A stretch of DNA of 64,000 nt from Streptomyces violaceusniger Tu 4113 (GCF_000147815.2 NC_015957.1:9176001-9240000), one strand, 5' to 3'; positions 25,301 to 38,700 are shown, counted from the stretch's first letter. Translations and numbers: made by a program. The notes: generated by a model from the sequence alone, not told the origin.

Positions 25301-26680
25301 CTCCAGGATGGTGTGGGCGTTGGTGCCGCTCACGCCGAAGGCCGAGACACCGGCCCGGCGCGGCCTGCCGGTCTCGTCCCACGGGCGGGCCTCGGTCAGC
25401 AGGGACACCTCGCCCGCCGACCAGTCGACGGTCGGGGACGGCTGGTCGACGTGGAGGGTCTTGGGCAAGATGCCGTGGCGTATCGCCATGACCATCTTGA
25501 TGACGCCCGCGACACCCGCCGCCGCCTGGGCGTGGCCCAGGTTGGACTTGAGCGAGCCCAGCCACAGCGGCCGGCCTTCGGGCCGCTCCTGGCCGTAGGT
25601 GGCCAGCAGCGCCTGCGCCTCGATCGGGTCGCCCAGCGTCGTGCCCGTACCGTGCGCCTCGACGACGTCGATCTCGGCGGCGGACAGCCGGGCGTTCTCC
25701 AGGGCCTGGCGGATGACGCGCCGCTGCGACGGGCCGTTCGGCGCCGTCAGACCGTTGGACGCGCCGTCCTGGTTCACCGCGCTGCCGCGCACCACGGCCA
25801 GCACCGGGTGACCGTTCTTCCGCGCGTCCGACAGCCGCTCGACCAGCAGCACGCCGACGCCCTCGGCCCAGCCGGTGCCGTCCGCCGAGGCGGCGAAGGA
25901 CTTGCAGCGGCCGTCGGGGGCGAGGCCGCGCTGGCGGCTGAACTCCACGAAGACGTCCGGGTTGGGCATCACGGTGACGCCGCCGACGAGGGCGAGCGAG
26001 CATTCGCGCTGCCGCAGCGCCTGGGCCGCCCAGTGCAGGGCGACCAGCGACGACGAGCACGCCGTGTCGATCGTCGCGGCCGGGCCTTCCAGGCCGAAGG
26101 TGTAGGCGATACGGCCGGACAGCACGCTGGTGGCGCCGCCGGTGAGCAGCAGCCCCTCCAGTTCCTCCGGCGCGCCCGAAACGTCCGAGCCATAGCCCAT
26201 GGCCGAGGCGCCCACGTAAACGCCGGTGCGGCTGCCCTTGACGGAGGTCGGGTCGATTCCCGCGCGTTCGAAAACCTCCCAGGAGGTTTCCAGCAGCAGC
26301 CGCTGCTGCGGGTCCATCGCGAGGGCCTCGCGCGGTGAAATGCCGAAGAACGCGGGGTCGAATTCGGCGGCGCCGTCGAGGAATCCGCCGCCGCTGTTGT
26401 AGAAGGTGCCCTTGCGGTCGGGGTCCGGATCGGCCAGCCCCTCGATGTCCCAGCCGCGGTCGGCGGGGAATCCGGAAATGGCGTCACCGCCCTCCGCGAC
26501 CAATTGCCACAGATCCTCGGGCGAACCGACGCCACCGGGGAACCGGCAGCTCATCGCGGTGATCGCGATCGGTTCCTGCGCGTCCGCCTCCACCTCGGTC
26601 AGGCGGCGACGGGCCCGGCGCAGCTCAGTGGTCAGCCACTTCAGATTGTCGAGAAGCTTCTCTTCGTTCGCGCTAGCCAC
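16346..26680 (-). CDS. Type I modular polyketide synthase, modules 6 and 7
   Basis: The protein has 3,444 residues. The GTG start at 26680 ([20 protein letters not shown]) is supported by AGGAGGTGA 8 bases upstream. The N-terminus is a coiled-coil docking helix. Approximate domain order by residue: KS 35-460, AT 572-870, DH 935-1190, KR 1422-1605, ACP 1697-1780; then KS 1800-2225, AT 2343-2645, KR 2989-3170, ACP 3265-3350, and an acidic C-terminal docking tail ending in [16 protein letters not shown]. Both ATs are malonyl type (GHSIGE, HAFH). The first module should give a double bond and the second a hydroxyl. The second KR is A-type: it lacks LDD and has Trp in [15 protein letters not shown]. 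The gene lies 47 bases downstream of the previous PKS gene and 25 bases upstream of the next, consistent with one operon. Confidence 0.97.
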   Translation of the reverse strand: MASANEEKLLDNLKWLTTELRRARRRLTEVEADAQEPIAITAMSCRFPGGVGSPEDLWQLVAEGGDAISGFPADRGWDIEGLADPDPDRKGTFYNSGGGFLDGAAEFDPAFFGISPREALAMDPQQRLLLETSWEVFERAGIDPTSVKGSRTGVYVGASAMGYGSDVSGAPEELEGLLLTGGATSVLSGRIAYTFGLEGPAATIDTACSSSLVALHWAAQALRQRECSLALVGGVTVMPNPDVFVEFSRQRGLAPDGRCKSFAASADGTGWAEGVGVLLVERLSDARKNGHPVLAVVRGSAVNQDGASNGLTAPNGPSQRRVIRQALENARLSAAEIDVVEAHGTGTTLGDPIEAQALLATYGQERPEGRPLWLGSLKSNLGHAQAAAGVAGVIKMVMAIRHGILPKTLHVDQPSPTVDWSAGEVSLLTEARPWDETGRPRRAGVSAFGVSGTNAHTILEQAPEPEAEEPSATATDEDATPAPVVTAAVLPWPLSAGNAAALRDNARRLASHLDREPALGTADVAYSLATGRAALERRAVVVGEDRAGLLSGLEALARGESAPGLVEGVVGEGELAFLFTGQGSQRLGLGRELYQAFPVFAETLDAVCSELDRHLERPLKGVLFGDDAEALDQTGFTQPALFAVEVALFRLVEAWGLKPDYLSGHSIGELAAAHAAGVLSLADAAKLVAARGRLMQELPAGGAMIAVQASEDEVLPLLTERVSIAALNGPTSVVIAGDEDEAVAIAAGFEAQGRKTKRLTVSHAFHSPRMDGMLDAFRQVAQGLTYEAPKIPIVSNLTGGVVAAEEITTADFWVRHVRAAVRFLDGVRTLEAKGVTTFVELGPDGVLTAMAQECVTDSASDAAFISALRKDRPEAEALTTAVARAHVRGVAVDWAGFFAGRGADQVDLPTYAFQHERFWLEPGAASVGDVASIGLELAGHPLLGAAVPLAETDGLVFTGRLGVDTHPWLADHVVRDTVVLPGTAFVELAVRAGDQVGCDLLDELTLHAPLVLPARGGVRLQLTVGSPDGAGRRSLTVLSRAEDAPAEEPWTRHADGVLASGAPRPSFALTAWPPQGAEAARTEELYAALADGGLRYGPVFQGLTAAWRRGDELFAEVRLDESAASDAQAYGLHPALLDSALHALGMDGLGDGESQGGRLPFAWSGVSLYASGASALRVRLVLRGTDGVRLEIADSAGAPVAAVDSLVLRAVSAEQVRAARAAYHESLFRVEWTELPAGAGAGAPGGSQWAVLGADALGLAAAGAGAYADFTALGEAVASGAAVPEHVFVTPSTQGGEGVPDAVRRATAEALGLAQAWLADERFATSRLVFLTLGEGEPVRDPAQSAVWGLLRTAQAENPDRFVLLDIDGQDASLAALPAALAAGEEQLTVRTGVARIPRLARVPIADETAATEGTFDSEGTFDSEGTVLVTGASGSLGGLVARHLVAERGVRQLLLVSRRGGEAPGAAELTAELGELGADVAWAACDVADRDALAATLATVPAEHPLTAVVHTAGVLDDGVIGSLTPERVDHVMRPKVDAAWNLHELTRDLDLTAFVLFSSASGVFGTPGQGNYAAANAFLDALAAHRRTEGLPAVSLAWGPWAGAGMAGGLDEADISRMRRAGLPPLSPAEGLALLDAALTTDEAVPVPMRVDAVALRAQAAAGALAPLLRGLVRVPVRRAVDTAAGGGSALAGRLAGLSAAEQDRLLLDLVRTQVAAVLGYAGPQAVEEGRAFKDLGFDSLTAVELRNLLREATGLRLPPTLVFDYPTSTSLAGHLREEIVGDVAGGNVPDRVISAVDRDDPIAIVAMSCRFPGGVRSPEELWQLLAAGDDAITPFPADRGWDLATLYSDDPDIEGTSYTREGGFLHDVADFDASFFGISPREALAMDPQQRLLLETTWEAFERAGVDPASLRGSRTGVYIGSNDQDYLTLWLNEPQGLEGHLGTGNSSSVASGRLSYAFGLEGPAVTIDTACSSSVVALHLAAQALRNGECSLALAGAVTVMSTPGAFLEFSRQRGLAADGRIKAFSDDADGTNWAEGVGIFLVERLSDARENGHPVLAVLRSTAINQDGASNGLTAPNGPSQQRVIRQALANAGLAPTDIDVVEAHGTGTTLGDPIEAQALLATYGQDRPEDRPLWLGSVKSNIGHTQAVAGAAGIMKMVMAMRHGVLPRTLHVSEPTPHVDWTAGDIELLTEARPWPETGRPRRAGVSSFGFSGTNSHAIIEQAPAMDAVSAPAPERSLPVLAWPVSGRTEDALRAQAARLRTAVDDFADTFVDASLHGYGEADGPRPLDLAYSLATSRAALEHRAVALGRDGGLLGEQLAALADGSGATGLVEGSVTGGKLAFLFTGQGSQRLGMGRELYDAYPVFAEALDAVCAELDAHLERPLRDVLFGDDAEALDQTGFTQPALFAVEVALFRLVEAWGLKADFLSGHSIGELAAVHVAGVLSLADACTLVAARGRLMQELPAGGAMIAIQASEDEVTPLLTERVSIAALNGPTSVVIAGDEDAALEIAASFEAQGRKTKRLTVSHAFHSPRMDGMLDAFREVAQGLSYEAPRIPLVSNLTGELVSAEEITSPDFWVRHVREAVRFLDGVRALEAQGVTTYVELGPDGVLTAMAQECVTDADVAGFTAALRKDRPEAETVTTALAQAYVRGAQVDWGGYFAGTGAHRVDLPTYAFQRRRYWPEFALEAGTSAEAAVDAVDARFWEAVEREDWESLATELRVEGDQPLSAVLPALSTWRRAQRERSAADGHLYNVVWKPRPQDPSGSPAPAGTWLTVVPAHHADDPRITAVADDLTRRGVRVVRVELDAADTDPAAVADRLAQASADGPVAGVLSLLALDERPHPAHPAVPVGLALTGALAEALARPEALALRGEEAPARLWCATRGAVATGGADRLESAIQAQIWGYGRVVALEQPERWGGLVDLPETVDERALDRLAAVLAGADDEDQVAIRATGVFVRRLVPAPRDAATAAAEPWTPRGTVLVTGGTGALGRHVARWLAHNGAERLVLLSRRGPDAPGAAEIVAELSGTDTAVTVEACDVADRDALAALVEKLAVGGTPVRAVVHSAGISQEPGTGTELPEFAGIVAAKTTGAVHLDALFGEDAELDAFVLFSSIAGVWGSGGQGAYAAGNAFLDALAEQRRARGLAATSVAWGPWAEGGMAAEGDAEEQLRRRGLPPMAPELNMVAFQRVLSREETAVTVADVDWKRFAPAFTAARPRPLIDDLPQVAKALRGGGEGESADPAAADGASALRERLAQLAVADRKDAVLEVVRTHVASALGHASADEVEAGRAFSELGFDSLTAVELRTRLGATTGLRLPASLVYDYPTPAALAEHLLTELIPDGPGHGPGNAQAHVDTDPQDAELRRTLATIPMGRIREAGLLDTLLRLADPQAATSDPSRVEDEAESIDEMDVQHLIDMALDLDSLDGNDS
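16630..21280 (-). other. PKS module 7: KS-AT(malonyl)-KR(A-type)-ACP
   Basis: KS lies at about 21280-20000, AT at 19650-18740, the KR region at 18645-17170 and ACP at 16885-16630. The KR lacks LDD ([12 protein letters not shown]) and has the A-type Trp ahead of the catalytic Tyr ([14 protein letters not shown]). It therefore probably sets the opposite hydroxyl configuration to the B-type modules. Predicted outcome: hydroxyl. Confidence 0.88.
21340..26576 (-). other. PKS module 6: KS-AT(malonyl)-DH-KR-ACP
   Basis: KS lies at about 26576-25300, AT at 24965-24060, DH at 23875-23050, catalytic KR at 22415-21870 and ACP at 21590-21340. The DH has [10 protein letters not shown] and LLDSALH. The KR is B-type with LDD ([10 protein letters not shown]) and GNYAAAN. 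The linker before the KR contains an 18-base tandem repeat. Predicted outcome: double bond. Confidence 0.88.
22401..22436 (-). repeat. 18-base tandem repeat in module 6 KR linker
   Basis: gtgccctcggagtcgaag is present twice in perfect tandem (22401-22418, 22419-22436), followed by a partial third copy. It encodes repeated EGTFDS immediately before the Rossmann motif VLVTGASG. The reading frame is kept. Confidence 0.85.
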
Positions 26681-26727
26681 GGAAACGTCACCTCCTGAGG
26701 TCAGTTGAATTGTGGGCGGTCATCACG

Positions 26728-29700
26728 TCAGGACCTTCCGAATTCATTGTTGATGATGTCGAAGATGTCTTCGGCGGAGGCGGCGTCGAGGGCGAGTTCA
26801 TCGTCCTCGCCGCCGTCGACGCCCGCCGCGCTCTCGGTCTCGTTCCATGTCCGCAGCAGCGCTTCGAGTCGGGCCGTGACCCGTTCGCGTTCCGTCGCGT
26901 CGTCGGAGACGTGGGAAAGGGTGAATTCCAGCTTGTCGATTTCGGCGAGGGCCGGAAGTTCGGGGGTGGTGTCCTCGCCGAGCAGGTCGGCGCGCAGCAC
27001 ATCGGCGAGCGCGCCGGGCGTCGGGTGGTCGAAGACCAGGGTGGCGGTGAGCTGGAGCCCGGTGGCCGCATTGAGCCGGTTGCGGAGTTCGACGGCGGTG
27101 AGGGAGTCGAAGCCCAGCTCCTTGAAGGCCCGGCCCGCCTGGACGGCCGTGGTGTCGTCGTGTCCGAGGACGGCGGCGACCTCCGTACGGACGAGGTCGA
27201 GCAGGACCTTGTCGGCCTCGGACCCGGTGAGCCCGGTGAGCCGCTGCCGCAGGGACTCCGCCGATGCCTCGGCCGTGCCGCCGTCCGCGCCCTCCGCCGG
27301 GTCCGGTGCCAGGGCGGCGCGGACCTCGGGTAGATCGGCGATGAGCGGGCGGGGGCGGGCCGCCGTGAAGGTGGGGGCGAAGCGGTCCCAGTCGACATCG
27401 GCCACCGTCAGCACGGTCTCGTTCCGGTCCAGCGCCTGCTGGAGGGCGGCGATGGCGGACTGCGGGGCCATCACCGGCAGGCCCAGGCGGCGCAGTTGCT
27501 CGGCCGCCTCGTCGTCGGCGACGAGTCCGCCGTCCGCCCACGGGCCCCAGGCCACGGAGGTGGCGGTGAGCCCGCGGGCCCGGCGCTGTTCGGCCAGCGC
27601 GTCGAGGAAGGCGTTTCCGGCCGCGTAGGCGCCCTGGCCACCACTGCCCCACACCCCGGCGATCGAGGAGAAGAGCACGAAGGCGTCCAGCTCGGTGTCG
27701 CCGAGCAGCGCGTCCAGATGGGCGGCGCCCGCGACCTTGGCGGCGACCACGTCGGCGACATCGGCCGGGGTGGTCTCCGCGAGCGGTGCGAACTGCCCGG
27801 CGCCCGCCGTGTGCACGACGGCGGTGAGCGGCTGCCCCGGGTGTTCGTCGCGGATCCGGGCCAGCAGCCCGGCGACCGCGTCCCGGTCGGTGACATCGCA
27901 GGCGGCGACGGTCACCCGGGCGCCCTTCGCGATCAGCTCGGCCGCGAGTACGTCGGCGCCGGGGGCGTCGGGGCCCCGGCGGCTGGTGAGCACCAGATGC
28001 TCGGCGCCGTTCTCCGCCAGCCAGCGGGCCACATGGGCGCCCAGCGCGCCGGTGCCGCCGGTGACCAGGACCGTGCCACGCGGCCGCCAGGGCGCGCCGG
28101 TGGCCGGGGTGGACTCGGCGTGGGCGAGGCGGCGGGCCAGGATTCCGGCCGTACGGATCGCCAACTGGTCCTCGTGGTCGTCGCCGTGTCCGCCGAGCAC
28201 ACCGGCCAGGCGGTCGGCGGCCCGTTCGTCGAGCGTCGCGGGCAGGTCGATCAGACCGCCCCAGCGCTCGGGGTGCTCCAGCGCGACCACCCGGCCCAGG
28301 CCCCAGAGCTGCGCCTGTGCGGCGCTGCCGGTCGGTTCCGAGGCGGCGGTGGAGACGGCGCCGGTGGTGGCGCACCACAGCGGGGCGTCCAGGCCCGCGT
28401 CCCCGAGCGCCTGCACCAGCACTCCGGTGCGCAGCAGCCCGGTGGGCACGGCGGGGTGGTCGGGGTGCGGGCGCTCGTCCAGCGCGAGCAGCGACAGCAC
28501 ACCGTGCACGGGCTCCTCTGCCGCCGCCTTGCGGATCCGGTCGGCCAGCGCGTCCCGGTCGAGGTCCCCGCCGTCTGCGGACGGGGTGATGCCGACGCGC
28601 CGGATGTCGGCGCCCCGGTCGGCCAGCGCGGCCACGACGCGCCGCACGGTGTCGGCATGGCCCGCGGCTGCGGCCGGTTCGGCGACCAGCCAGACGCCGG
28701 GGGCGGCGGCGAGCCGCGGCTCCTCCAGCGGCTTCCAGGTGACGCGGTAGCGCCGGCCGTCGAGCGCGGACTGCTCGCGTTCGCGGCGCCGCCATGCGGA
28801 CAGCGCCGGGAGCAGCGCGCTGAGCGGCTGGTCCACGTCGATGCCCACCGCCTCCGACAGCGAGGCGAGGTCGTCGCTCTCGACGGCCTCCCAGAACCGG
28901 GCACCGGCCGTGTCGACGGCCGTGGCCGCCTCGCCGGACGTCTGCCGCGGGGTGCCGTCCAGCCAGTAGCGCCGCCGCTGGAAGGCGTACGTGGGCAGCT
29001 CGACGCGGTGGGCGCCGGTCCCGGCGAACAGCGCCTCCCAGTCCACGGCCGCGCCCCGGACGTGCAGCGTGGCGAGGGCGCCGGTCAGCGTCTCCGTCTC
29101 GGGGCGCCCGGCACGCAGCACGGGCACGAAGGCCACCTCTTCGGCGCCTTCGCCTCCGGTGGTGACGCACTCCTGCGCCATGGCGGACAGCACCCCGTCC
29201 GGGCCGAGTTCGACGTAGGTGGTGACGCCTTGGGCCTCCAGGGCGCGGACACCGTCGAGGAAGCGGACGGCGTGGCGGACATGGCGCACCCAGTAGTCGG
29301 CGGCCATGCCCAGCTCGTCGGCGACCGGCTGCCCGGTGACCGTGGAGACGATCGGGATGCGCGGCGCGCGGTACGTCAGCCCCTCGGCGACCTTGCGGAA
29401 GTCGGCGAGCATGCCCTCCATCAGCGGGGAGTGGAACGCGTGGCTCACGGTGAGCCGCTTGGTCTTGCGGCCCCGCGTCTCGAACGACGCCGCGATCTCC
29501 AGCGCCACGTCCTCGTCGCCTGCGATGACCACCGAGGCCGGCCCGTTGAGCGCGGCGATGCCGACGCGCTCGGTCAGCAGCGGCGCGACCTCGTCCTCCG
29601 CCGCCTGCAGCGCGACCATCGCGCCACGGGCGGGCAGTTGCTGCATCAGCCGGCCGCGCGCGGCCACCAGCGTGGCGGCGTCCTCCAGCGACAGCACCCC

Positions 29701-32700
29701 GGACACATGCGCCGCGGCCAGCTCGCCGATGGAGTGCCCGGCCAGGACGTCCGGCCGCAGCCCAGCGGCCTCGGCCAGCCGGAACAGCGCCACCTCGATC
29801 GCGAACAGCGCGGGCTGGGTGAAGCCGGTCCGGTCCAGCGACTCCTTGTCGGCCCCGAACAGCACGTCGTACAGCGGCCGTTCGAGATGCCGGTCCAGCT
29901 CGGCGCAGACCGCGTCCAGCGCCTCCGCGAAGACGGGGCTGGCCTCGTACAGCTCACGGCCCATACCGAGCCGCTGGCTGCCCTGCCCGGTGAAGAGCAC
30001 GGCCGTACGACCCTCGGCGGGCACGCCCCGGACCAACTGCGCGGCGGACTCGCCGCGCGTGAGGGCGGTGAGGCCCGCGAGCAGCCGGTCCCGGTCCGGG
30101 CCGAGGACCACCGCGCGGTGCTCCAGGGCGGACCTGGTGGTGGCCAGGGAGTACGCCACGTCCACGGCGCCGAGCCCGGTGTCGGCCTCGATGTGGGCGC
30201 GCAGCCGCTCGGCCTGGGCCCGCAGCGCGTCCTCGCCCTTGGCCGACAGCGGCCAGGCCACCACATCGGGCCGTACGAGGGGGCTCTGCGGTGTGCTGTC
30301 GGCCGGCTCCTCGTGGACGGGGGCCTGCTCCAGGACCGTATGGGCGTTGGTGCCGCTGAAGCCGAACGAGGAGACGCCCGCGCGGCGCGGACGGCCGGTC
30401 TCCGGCCACTCCACCTGCTCGGTGAGCAGCGACACCGCGCCCGCCGACCAGTCCACATGCGGCGACGGGTCGTCCACGTGCAGGGTGCGCGGCAGCACAC
30501 CGTGGCGCATGGCCAGCACCATCTTGATGATGCCCGCGACACCGGCCGCGGCCTGGGTGTGGCCGATGTTGGACTTGATGGCGCCCAGCCACAGCGGCCG
30601 GTCCGCGTCCCGCTCCTGGCCGTAGGTGGCCAGCAGCGCCTGCGCCTCGATCGGGTCGCCGAGCCGGGTGCCGGTGCCGTGGGCCTCGACCGCGTCCACC
30701 TCGGCGGCGGACAGGCCCGCACCGGCCAGCGCCTGGCGGATGACGCGCTGCTGGGCGGGGCCGTTGGGCGCGGTCAGACCGTTGGAGGCGCCGTCCTGGT
30801 TGATGGCCGAGCCACGGACGATCGCCAGCACCGGGTGGCCGTGGCGCCGGGCGTCCCCCAGCCGCTCCACGAGCAGCATGCCGACGCCCTCGCCCCAGCC
30901 GGTGCCGTCCGCACCCGCCGCGAACGCCTTGCAGCGGCCGTCCGGAGCCAGCCCGCGCTGGCGGCTGAACTCGATGTACGCGCCGGGGCTGGACATGACC
31001 GTCACACCGCCCGCGAGCGCGAGCGAGCACTCGCCCTGGCGCAGCGCCTGGATCGCCCAGTGCAGCGCCACCAGCGAGGACGAGCAGGCCGTGTCGACGG
31101 TGACCGCCGGGCCCTCCAGACCGAAGGTGTACGCGAGCCGGCCGGAGACCACGCTGGCCGCGTTGCCCGTGCCCAGGTAGCCCTCGACCTCCTCGGGGAC
31201 GGTGTGCAGCGAGGCGTCGTAGTCCTGTCCGTTGGAGCCGACGAAGACACCGGCGGAGGTGCCGCGCAGCGTCGCCGGGTCGATGCCCGCGCGCTCGAAC
31301 GCCTCCCACGACGTCTCCAGCAGCAGCCGCTGCTGCGGGTCCATGGCGAGCGCCTCACGGGGCGAGATCCCGAAGAACGGGGCGTCGAAGTGGCCCGCGT
31401 CGTAGAGGAAACCGCCCTCGCGTGCGTAGAAGGTGCCCCGCCGGTCGGGGTCCGGGTCGTAGAGCGCGTCCAGGTCCCAGCCGCGGTCGGCCGGGAACTC
31501 GGCGATCGCGTCCCCGCCCGCGGTGAGCAGTTGCCACAGCTCCTCGGGCGTACGCACCCCGCCCGGGAAGCGGCAGCTCATCGCGACGATCGCGATCGGG
31601 TCGTCGTCGGCCGGCGCCGTCACGACCGCAGGCCGAAAGGTCCCGGCGGTGGCGATGTCGGTGCCGGCGCCGATGAGTTCGCCGCGCAGATAGCCCGCGA
31701 GGGCGGCGGCCGTCGGGTAGTCGAAGACCAGGGTCGCGGGCAGTTGGACACCGCTGGCGGCGCCGAGCCGGTTGCGCAGCTCGACGGCGGTCAGCGAGTC
31801 GAAGCCCAGCTCGCCGAAGGCGCGGTCGGCGCCGATGGACCCCGAGCCGTCGTGTCCGAGCACCGCGGCCACCTGCGTACGGACCAGGTCCAGCAGCAGC
31901 CGGTCGCGCTCCGCCTCGCCCAGCCCGGCCAGCCGGGCGGTGAGCGAGGAGCCGTCGGCCGCGGTCTCGGTGGCGGTGTCCTCCGCCGCCGCGCGGGTCT
32001 CCGGGAGGTCCGCGAACAGGCGGCTGGGCCGTGCGGCGGTGAAGTCGGGTGCGAACCGGTCCCAGGCGATGTCCGCGACGGTGACCACGGTGTCATCGAG
32101 GTCCAGCGCCCGCTGGAGCGCGCCGATCGCCAACTCGGCGTCCATCGGCGGCAGTCCGCCCCGGCGCAGGCGCTGCTCCAGCGTTCCGTCCGTGGCCATG
32201 CCGCCCTCGGCCCACGGGCCCCAGGCGATCGAGGTGGCGGGCAGGCCCTGGGCGCGGCGCCGCTCGGCCAGCGCGTCCAGATAGGCGTTGGCGGCGGCGT
32301 AGTTGCCCTGGCCCGCGGCGCCGAACGTGCCGCTGATCGAGGAGAAGAGAACGAAGGCCGACAGCTCCCGGTCGCGCGTCAGCTCGTCGAGATGGGCCGC
32401 GGCGGCGGCCTTGGCACGCAGTACGGATGTGAAGCGCTCGGGGGTGAGCGAGTCCAGTACGCCGTCGTCCAGCACCCCGGCCGTGTGCACCACGGCGGTC
32501 AGCGGCAGCTCGGCGGGAAGACCGTCGAGGAGCCGCGCGAGCGCGTCCCGGTCGGACACATCGCACGCGGCGACGGTCACCCGGGCGCCCGAGGCGGCGA
32601 GTTCGTCGCGCAGCTCGACGGCACCGGGGGCGTCCAGGCCGCGGCGGCTGGTGAGCACCACATGCTCGGCGCCGCCCGCGACCAGCCAGCGGGCCACCTG

Positions 32701-35700
32701 CGCGCCCAGCGCGCCCGTACCGCCGGTGACCAGGGTCGTACCGGTGCCCGGCGTCCACGTGTCGCCGGAGGACGCGGTGGCCCGTACGAGCCGACGTCCG
32801 AACACGCCCGACGCCCGCACCGCGACCTGGTCCTCGCCACCGGCACCGGCCAGCACCTCGGCCAGCCGCCCCAGCGCACGCTCATCGGCCGTCGCCGGGA
32901 GGTCGACCAGACCGCCCCAGCGCTCGGGCAGCTCCAGCGCCGCCACCCGGCCCAGACCCCACAGCCGCGCCCCGTCCGGGCTGACCGCTCCGTCCGAACG
33001 GCCCACGGCCACCGCGCCCCGCGTGGCCACCCACAGCGGCGCGCCGATACCCGCGTCGCCCAGGGCCTGCGTCAGCGCGGCCGTCCGCAGCAGCGCGTCG
33101 CCGTCGGCGGAAGCCGGACCGTCCGCGAGGGCCGGACCATCCGCGGGTGCTGGACCGTCCACGGGTGCCGGACCATCCGCGGCGGCCGGACCATCCGCGG
33201 CGGCCAGACCGTCCGCGGCGGCCAGACCGTCCGCGAGGCCCAGCAGGGACAGCACGCCACCGGTCACGGGCTCGTCGCCGATGACTCCGGCCAGCCGTTC
33301 GACCACCGCGGCGCGGTCGTCGTCGGCGGCGGTCAGCTCGATGCGGCGTACGTCGGCACCGCGCTCGTTCAGCATCCGTACGGCACCCGCGACCCAGGCG
33401 TCCTTGGCCGCCTCGGCCGGTACCACCACGAGCCAACGGCCGCTCGGGGACGCCGCGGAGCGGTCGGTGACCGGCTTCCACGACACCCGGTAGCGCCAGC
33501 CGTCCACCGTCGAACGCTTCGATTGCTGCCGCCGCCACGACGACAGCGAGGGCAGCAGGGCCTCCAGCGCGCCGTTGTCCTCGGTGCCGAGGTTCAGGGT
33601 CTCGGCGAGCGAGGCCAGGTCCGCGCGCTCGACGGCCTCCCAGAAGCGGGCGTCGACCGTGTCCTGAGCCATGGCGTCGGGGGTGGCGGCGGAGGTCCGC
33701 ACGTCCAGCCAGTAGCGCCGCCGCTGGAAGGCGTACGTCGGCAACTCCACGCGCCGCGCGCCGGTTCCGGCGTAGAACGCCTCCCAGTCCAGGGCCACGC
33801 CCCGGACCTGCAGCGCGGCGAGGGCGGAGCTGACGGTCTCGGCCTCGGGGCGGCCACCGCGCAGGGCGGCGACGAAGGCCGCCGCCGCGTCGCCCTCGGC
33901 GAGGCAGTCCTGGCCCATGGCGGACAGGACGCCGTCGGGGCCGAGTTCGAGGTAAGTGGTGACGCCGTGGGCTTCCATCGTCCGGACGCCGTCGAGGAAA
34001 CGGACCGCCTCGCGCACGTGGCGCACCCAGAAGTCGGGGGTCGTGATCTCCTCGGCGGAGACGACGCCACCGGTGAGGTTGGAGACGATCGGGATGCGGG
34101 GGGCCTCGTAGGTCAACCCCTCCGCGACCTCGCGGAACGCGTCCACCATGCCGTCCATGCGCGGCGAGTGGAAGGCGTGGCTGACGGTGAGCCGCTTGGT
34201 CTTCCGACCCTGTGCCTCGAAGGTCGCCGCGATCGAGACAGCCGCGTCCTCATCACCCGCGATGACCACGGAGGTGGGCCCGTTGAGCGCGGCAATCGAG
34301 ACGCGCTCGTTGAGCAGCGGTGTGACCTCATCCTCGGACGCCTGGACGGCGATCATCGCGCCACCGGCAGGCAGCTCCTGCATCAGACGGCCACGCGCGG
34401 CCACCAGCTTCGCCGCGTCCGCGAGCGAGAGCACCCCCGCCACATGCGCGGCGGCCAGCTCACCGATCGAATGCCCGGAGAGGAAGTCGGGCCGCAGCCC
34501 CCACGCCTCCACCAGCCGGAACAACGCCACCTCGACCGCGAACAGCGCGGGCTGGGTGAATCCGGTCCGGTCCAGAGTCGTGGCGTCGTCCCCGAACAGC
34601 ACATCCCGCAGCGGCCGTTCGAGATGCGCGTCCAGGTGAGCGCACACCTCGTCCAGCGCCTGCGCGAACACCGGATAGGCGTCGTACAGCTCACGCCCCA
34701 TCCCCAGCCGCTGGCTGCCCTGCCCGGTGAACAGGAAGGCCAGCTTCCCGGCCACCGGCGAGCCCTGCACCAGGCCCGTGGCCGGTTCGCCGGAGGCCAG
34801 TGCCTCCAGGGCGCGCAGGAAGCCGTCGCGGCCGTCGGCCACCAGCACCGCGCGGTCCTCGAAGGTGGTGCGCCCGGCGGCCAGGGTGTAGCCGATGGCG
34901 GCCAGGTCCACGTCCTCGTCAGTGGAGTGGGCGCGCAGCCGGTCGCGCAGGTGGCGGGCCTGGTCGCGCAGCGCGTCCCGGCCCACGGCCGACAGCGGCC
35001 ACGGCAGCACCGGCGGAACGGCGGAGGGCCGCGCCGCCCCGTCCTCGTGGTCCTCGGCGGCCGGCGGCTGCTCGATGATGGTGTGCGCGTTGGTGCCACT
35101 GATGCCGAACGACGACACACCGGCGCGGCGCGGACGGCCGGTCTCCGGCCACTCCACCCGCTCCGTCAGCAGCGAGACCGCGCCGTCCTCCCAGTCGACG
35201 TTGGTCGAGGGCGCGTCCACGTGCAATGTCCGCGGCAGCACACCGTGGCGCATCGCCAGCACCATCTTGATGATGCCCGCGACACCGGCGGCGGCCTGCG
35301 TATGACCGATGTTGGACTTGATGGAGCCGAGCCACAACGGCCGCTCCGCGTCCCGCTGCTGCCCATACGTGGCCAGCAGCGCCTGCGCCTCGATCGGGTC
35401 ACCCAGCGTCGTGCCCGTACCGTGCGCCTCGACCGCGTCCACATCGCCCGCCGACAGCCCGGCGGCGGCCAGCGCCTGCCGGATGACGCGCTGCTGGGAC
35501 GGGCCGTTCGGCGCCGTCAGACCGTTCGACGCACCGTCCTGGTTGATCGCGGAGCCCCGCACGACCGCCAGCACCGGGTGGCCGTTGCGCCGCGCGTCCG
35601 ACAGCCGCTCCACGAGCAGCATGCCCGCGCCCTCGCCCCAGCCGGTGCCGTCCGCCGACGCCGCGAAGGACTTGCACCGGCCGTCCGTGGCCAGGCCGCG

Positions 35701-38700
35701 CTGACGGCTGAAGTCGATGAACGTCTCGGGGGTGGCCATGACCGCGACACCACCGGCCAGCGCCATGGTGCACTCGCCCGCGCGCAGCGCCTGGATCGCC
35801 CAGTGCAGCGCCACCAGCGACGACGAGCACGCCGTGTCGACCGTGACCGCAGGGCCCTCAAGACCGAAGGTGTAGGCCACCCGGCCGGACGCGATGGAGC
35901 CCGCGTTGCCGGTGCCGATGTAGCCCTCGACACCGTCGGGGATGCCGTCGAGCCCGGTCACGTAGTCGTGGTACATGACGCCCGCGAACACACCGGTCTT
36001 GCTGCCGCGCACGGTCGCCGGGTCGATCCCGGCCCGCTCGAACGCCTCCCACGACGTCTCCAGCAGCAGCCGCTGCTGCGGGTCCATGGCAAGGGCCTCA
36101 CGCGGCGAGATGCCGAAGAAGTCCGGGTCGAAGTCGGCGGCGTCGTGCAGGAAGCCGCCCTCGCGGGTGTACGAGGTGCCCGCGTGGTCGGGGTCCGGGT
36201 GGTACAGACCGTCGAGGTCCCAGCCACGGTCCACGGGGAAGCCGGAGATGCCGTCGCCGCCGGTGGCGACGAGCTCCCACAGCTCCTCGGGGGTGCGCAC
36301 CCCGCCGGGGTAGCGGCAGCTCATGCCGACGATGACGATCGGGTCGTCGTCGACCGCCGGGGCCGCACCCGTCCGTACGGGGACGAGCGGCGCCGTGGTC
36401 TCCTCGGCGCCCAGCAGCTCCTCGCGCAGATGACCGGCCAGGGCGGTGGGGGTCGGGTAGTCGAAGACGAGCGTGGCCGGGAGCCGCAGCCCGGTGACGG
36501 TCTTGAGGTCGTTGCGGAGTTCGACGGCGGTGAGCGAGTCGAAGCCCAGCTCCTTGAACGCCCGCCCGGTCTCGACCGCCTCCGGGCCCGCGTATCCGAG
36601 CACCGCGGCGACCCGGCCGCACACCAACTCCAGCAGTTCACGGTCCTGTTCGGGCCGGGCGAGCCCGGCCAGCCGCTGGGGGAGCGAGGAGCCGTCGGCG
36701 GTGGCGGCCGCGGCGGCGGCCCGCCGGACCGGGGTCCGCACCAGGCCGCGGAACAGCGCCGGGACGCTGCCGGTCGCCGTGGCCTCGGTGCGCAGCCCCG
36801 CGTAGTCGAGCCGCATCGGGAACAGCACGGCGGCACCGTCGGCGCGGGCCGCGTCGAAGAGCGCGAGCCCCTCGTCGGCGGCGATCGGGGCGACCCCGCC
36901 ACGCGCGATGCGTCGCCGGTCCACCTCGTCAAGACCGCTGCCCATGCCCGCGTCGCCCCACAGGCCCCAGGCCAGCGCGGTGGCCGGAAGCCCCTGGGCC
37001 ACGCGGTGCTGGGCGAGCGCCTCCAGGAAGGAGTTGGCGGCGGCGTAGCTCGCCTGTCCGGGCGCACCGAACACGGCGGCGGCACCGGAGAACAGCACGA
37101 ACGCGGACAGCTCGTGGCCGCGGGTCAGCTCGTGCAGGTTGAGCGCCGCGTCCACCTTGGGACGCAGCACCCGCGCCACCCGCTCGGGCGTCAGCGAGCC
37201 GAGGATGCCGTCGTCCAGGACGCCCGCCGTGTGCACCACGGCGGTCAGCGGATACTCGGCCGGGATGGCGGCCAGGGTCGCGGCGAGCGCCTCGCGGTCG
37301 GCCACATCGCAGGCCGCCCAGGTCACGGTGGCACCGGCCGCCGTGAGATCGGCGGCCAGCTCCTCGGCGCCGTCGGCGTCGGCGCCACGGCGGCTGACCA
37401 GCAGAAGCTGCCGTACGCCGTGGGCGGAGACGAGGTGGCGGGCGAAGAGGCCGCCGAGGGTTCCGGTGGCGCCGGTGATCAGTACGGTGCCGTTGGGGTC
37501 GTACGACGGGGCGGTGGCGGTATCCGCGTCGGTGTCAGCGGCGTTCTCGGTGACCGGCACCCGGGCCAGCCGGGGCGCGAGCGCCACGCCCGCGCGCAGC
37601 GCCAGCTCCGCCTCGTCCACGCCGAGCGCGGCGGGCACCGTACGGTACGAGCCCTCCTCGCCGTCCACGTCCAGCAGCACCAGACGGCCGGGGTTCTCCG
37701 ACTGCGCGGAGCGGAACAGACCGCGCACGGCGGCGTACGGCAGCTCCGCCACGCCCGCCCCCGGCTCGGTCTCCACCGCGCCCCGGGTCAGCAGCACCAG
37801 CCGCGAGGCGGCGAACCGCTCATCGGCCAGCCACTCCTGGAGCAGGGCGAGGGTGGTCTGGGTGGCCTCGTACACGGCCGCCGCGCCGTCACCAACACCG
37901 GCACCGACACCAGCACCGACACCGGCACCGGCACCGGCACCGGCCAGCAGGACGGTGTCGGGCGCGGATGCCCCGGCCGCCACGGCCGTCCGCAGCGCCG
38001 ACAGATCGCGATACGCGGCGATCCGGATCCCGGGCCCGAACGCGCCTTCCATCAGGGCCAGTTGACCGGCGTCCGCGCCGAGCATCGCCCAGTCGCCCGT
38101 GGCCGCGCCCGTCGCGGGCGCCGGAACCGCCGTCCAGTCCAGCCGGAACAGCGACTCGTGCAGCCCGCCGCGCGCCGCGCGGACCTGATCGGCGGAGGCC
38201 GCCCGCAGCGCCACCGACTCGACCGTGGCCACCGGACGGCCCGTACCGTCGGCCACCAGCAGCGAGACCGCGTTCGACGGCCGCTCGGACAGCCGCACCC
38301 GGAGCGCACCGGCCCCGGCCGCATATAGCTGAACGCCGTTCCACGCGAACGGCAGCAGCGCGCCCTCGGCCAGGGCCGTCTCACGGTCGGCGCTGTCGAG
38401 GCCGATGACGTGCAGCGCGGCGTCCAGCAGGGCCGGGTGCAGCCCGAACCGCTCGGCCTCGGCGCCCGACGTCAGCGGCGCGTCCTCGGGGAAGCCCACC
38501 TCGGCGTAGAGGTTCTCGCCGAGCCGCCAGGCGCCCTTGAGCCCCTGGAACACCGGCCCGTATCCGAGACCCGCCCCGGCCAGCTCCTCGTACAGCCCCT
38601 CGACCGCGATCGGTGTCGCGCCCTGCGGCGGCCATACGGCCAGCTCATCGGGCTCGCCGGACTCGGCGATCCGGGCGCCGGGTGCGAGCACACCGGTGGC

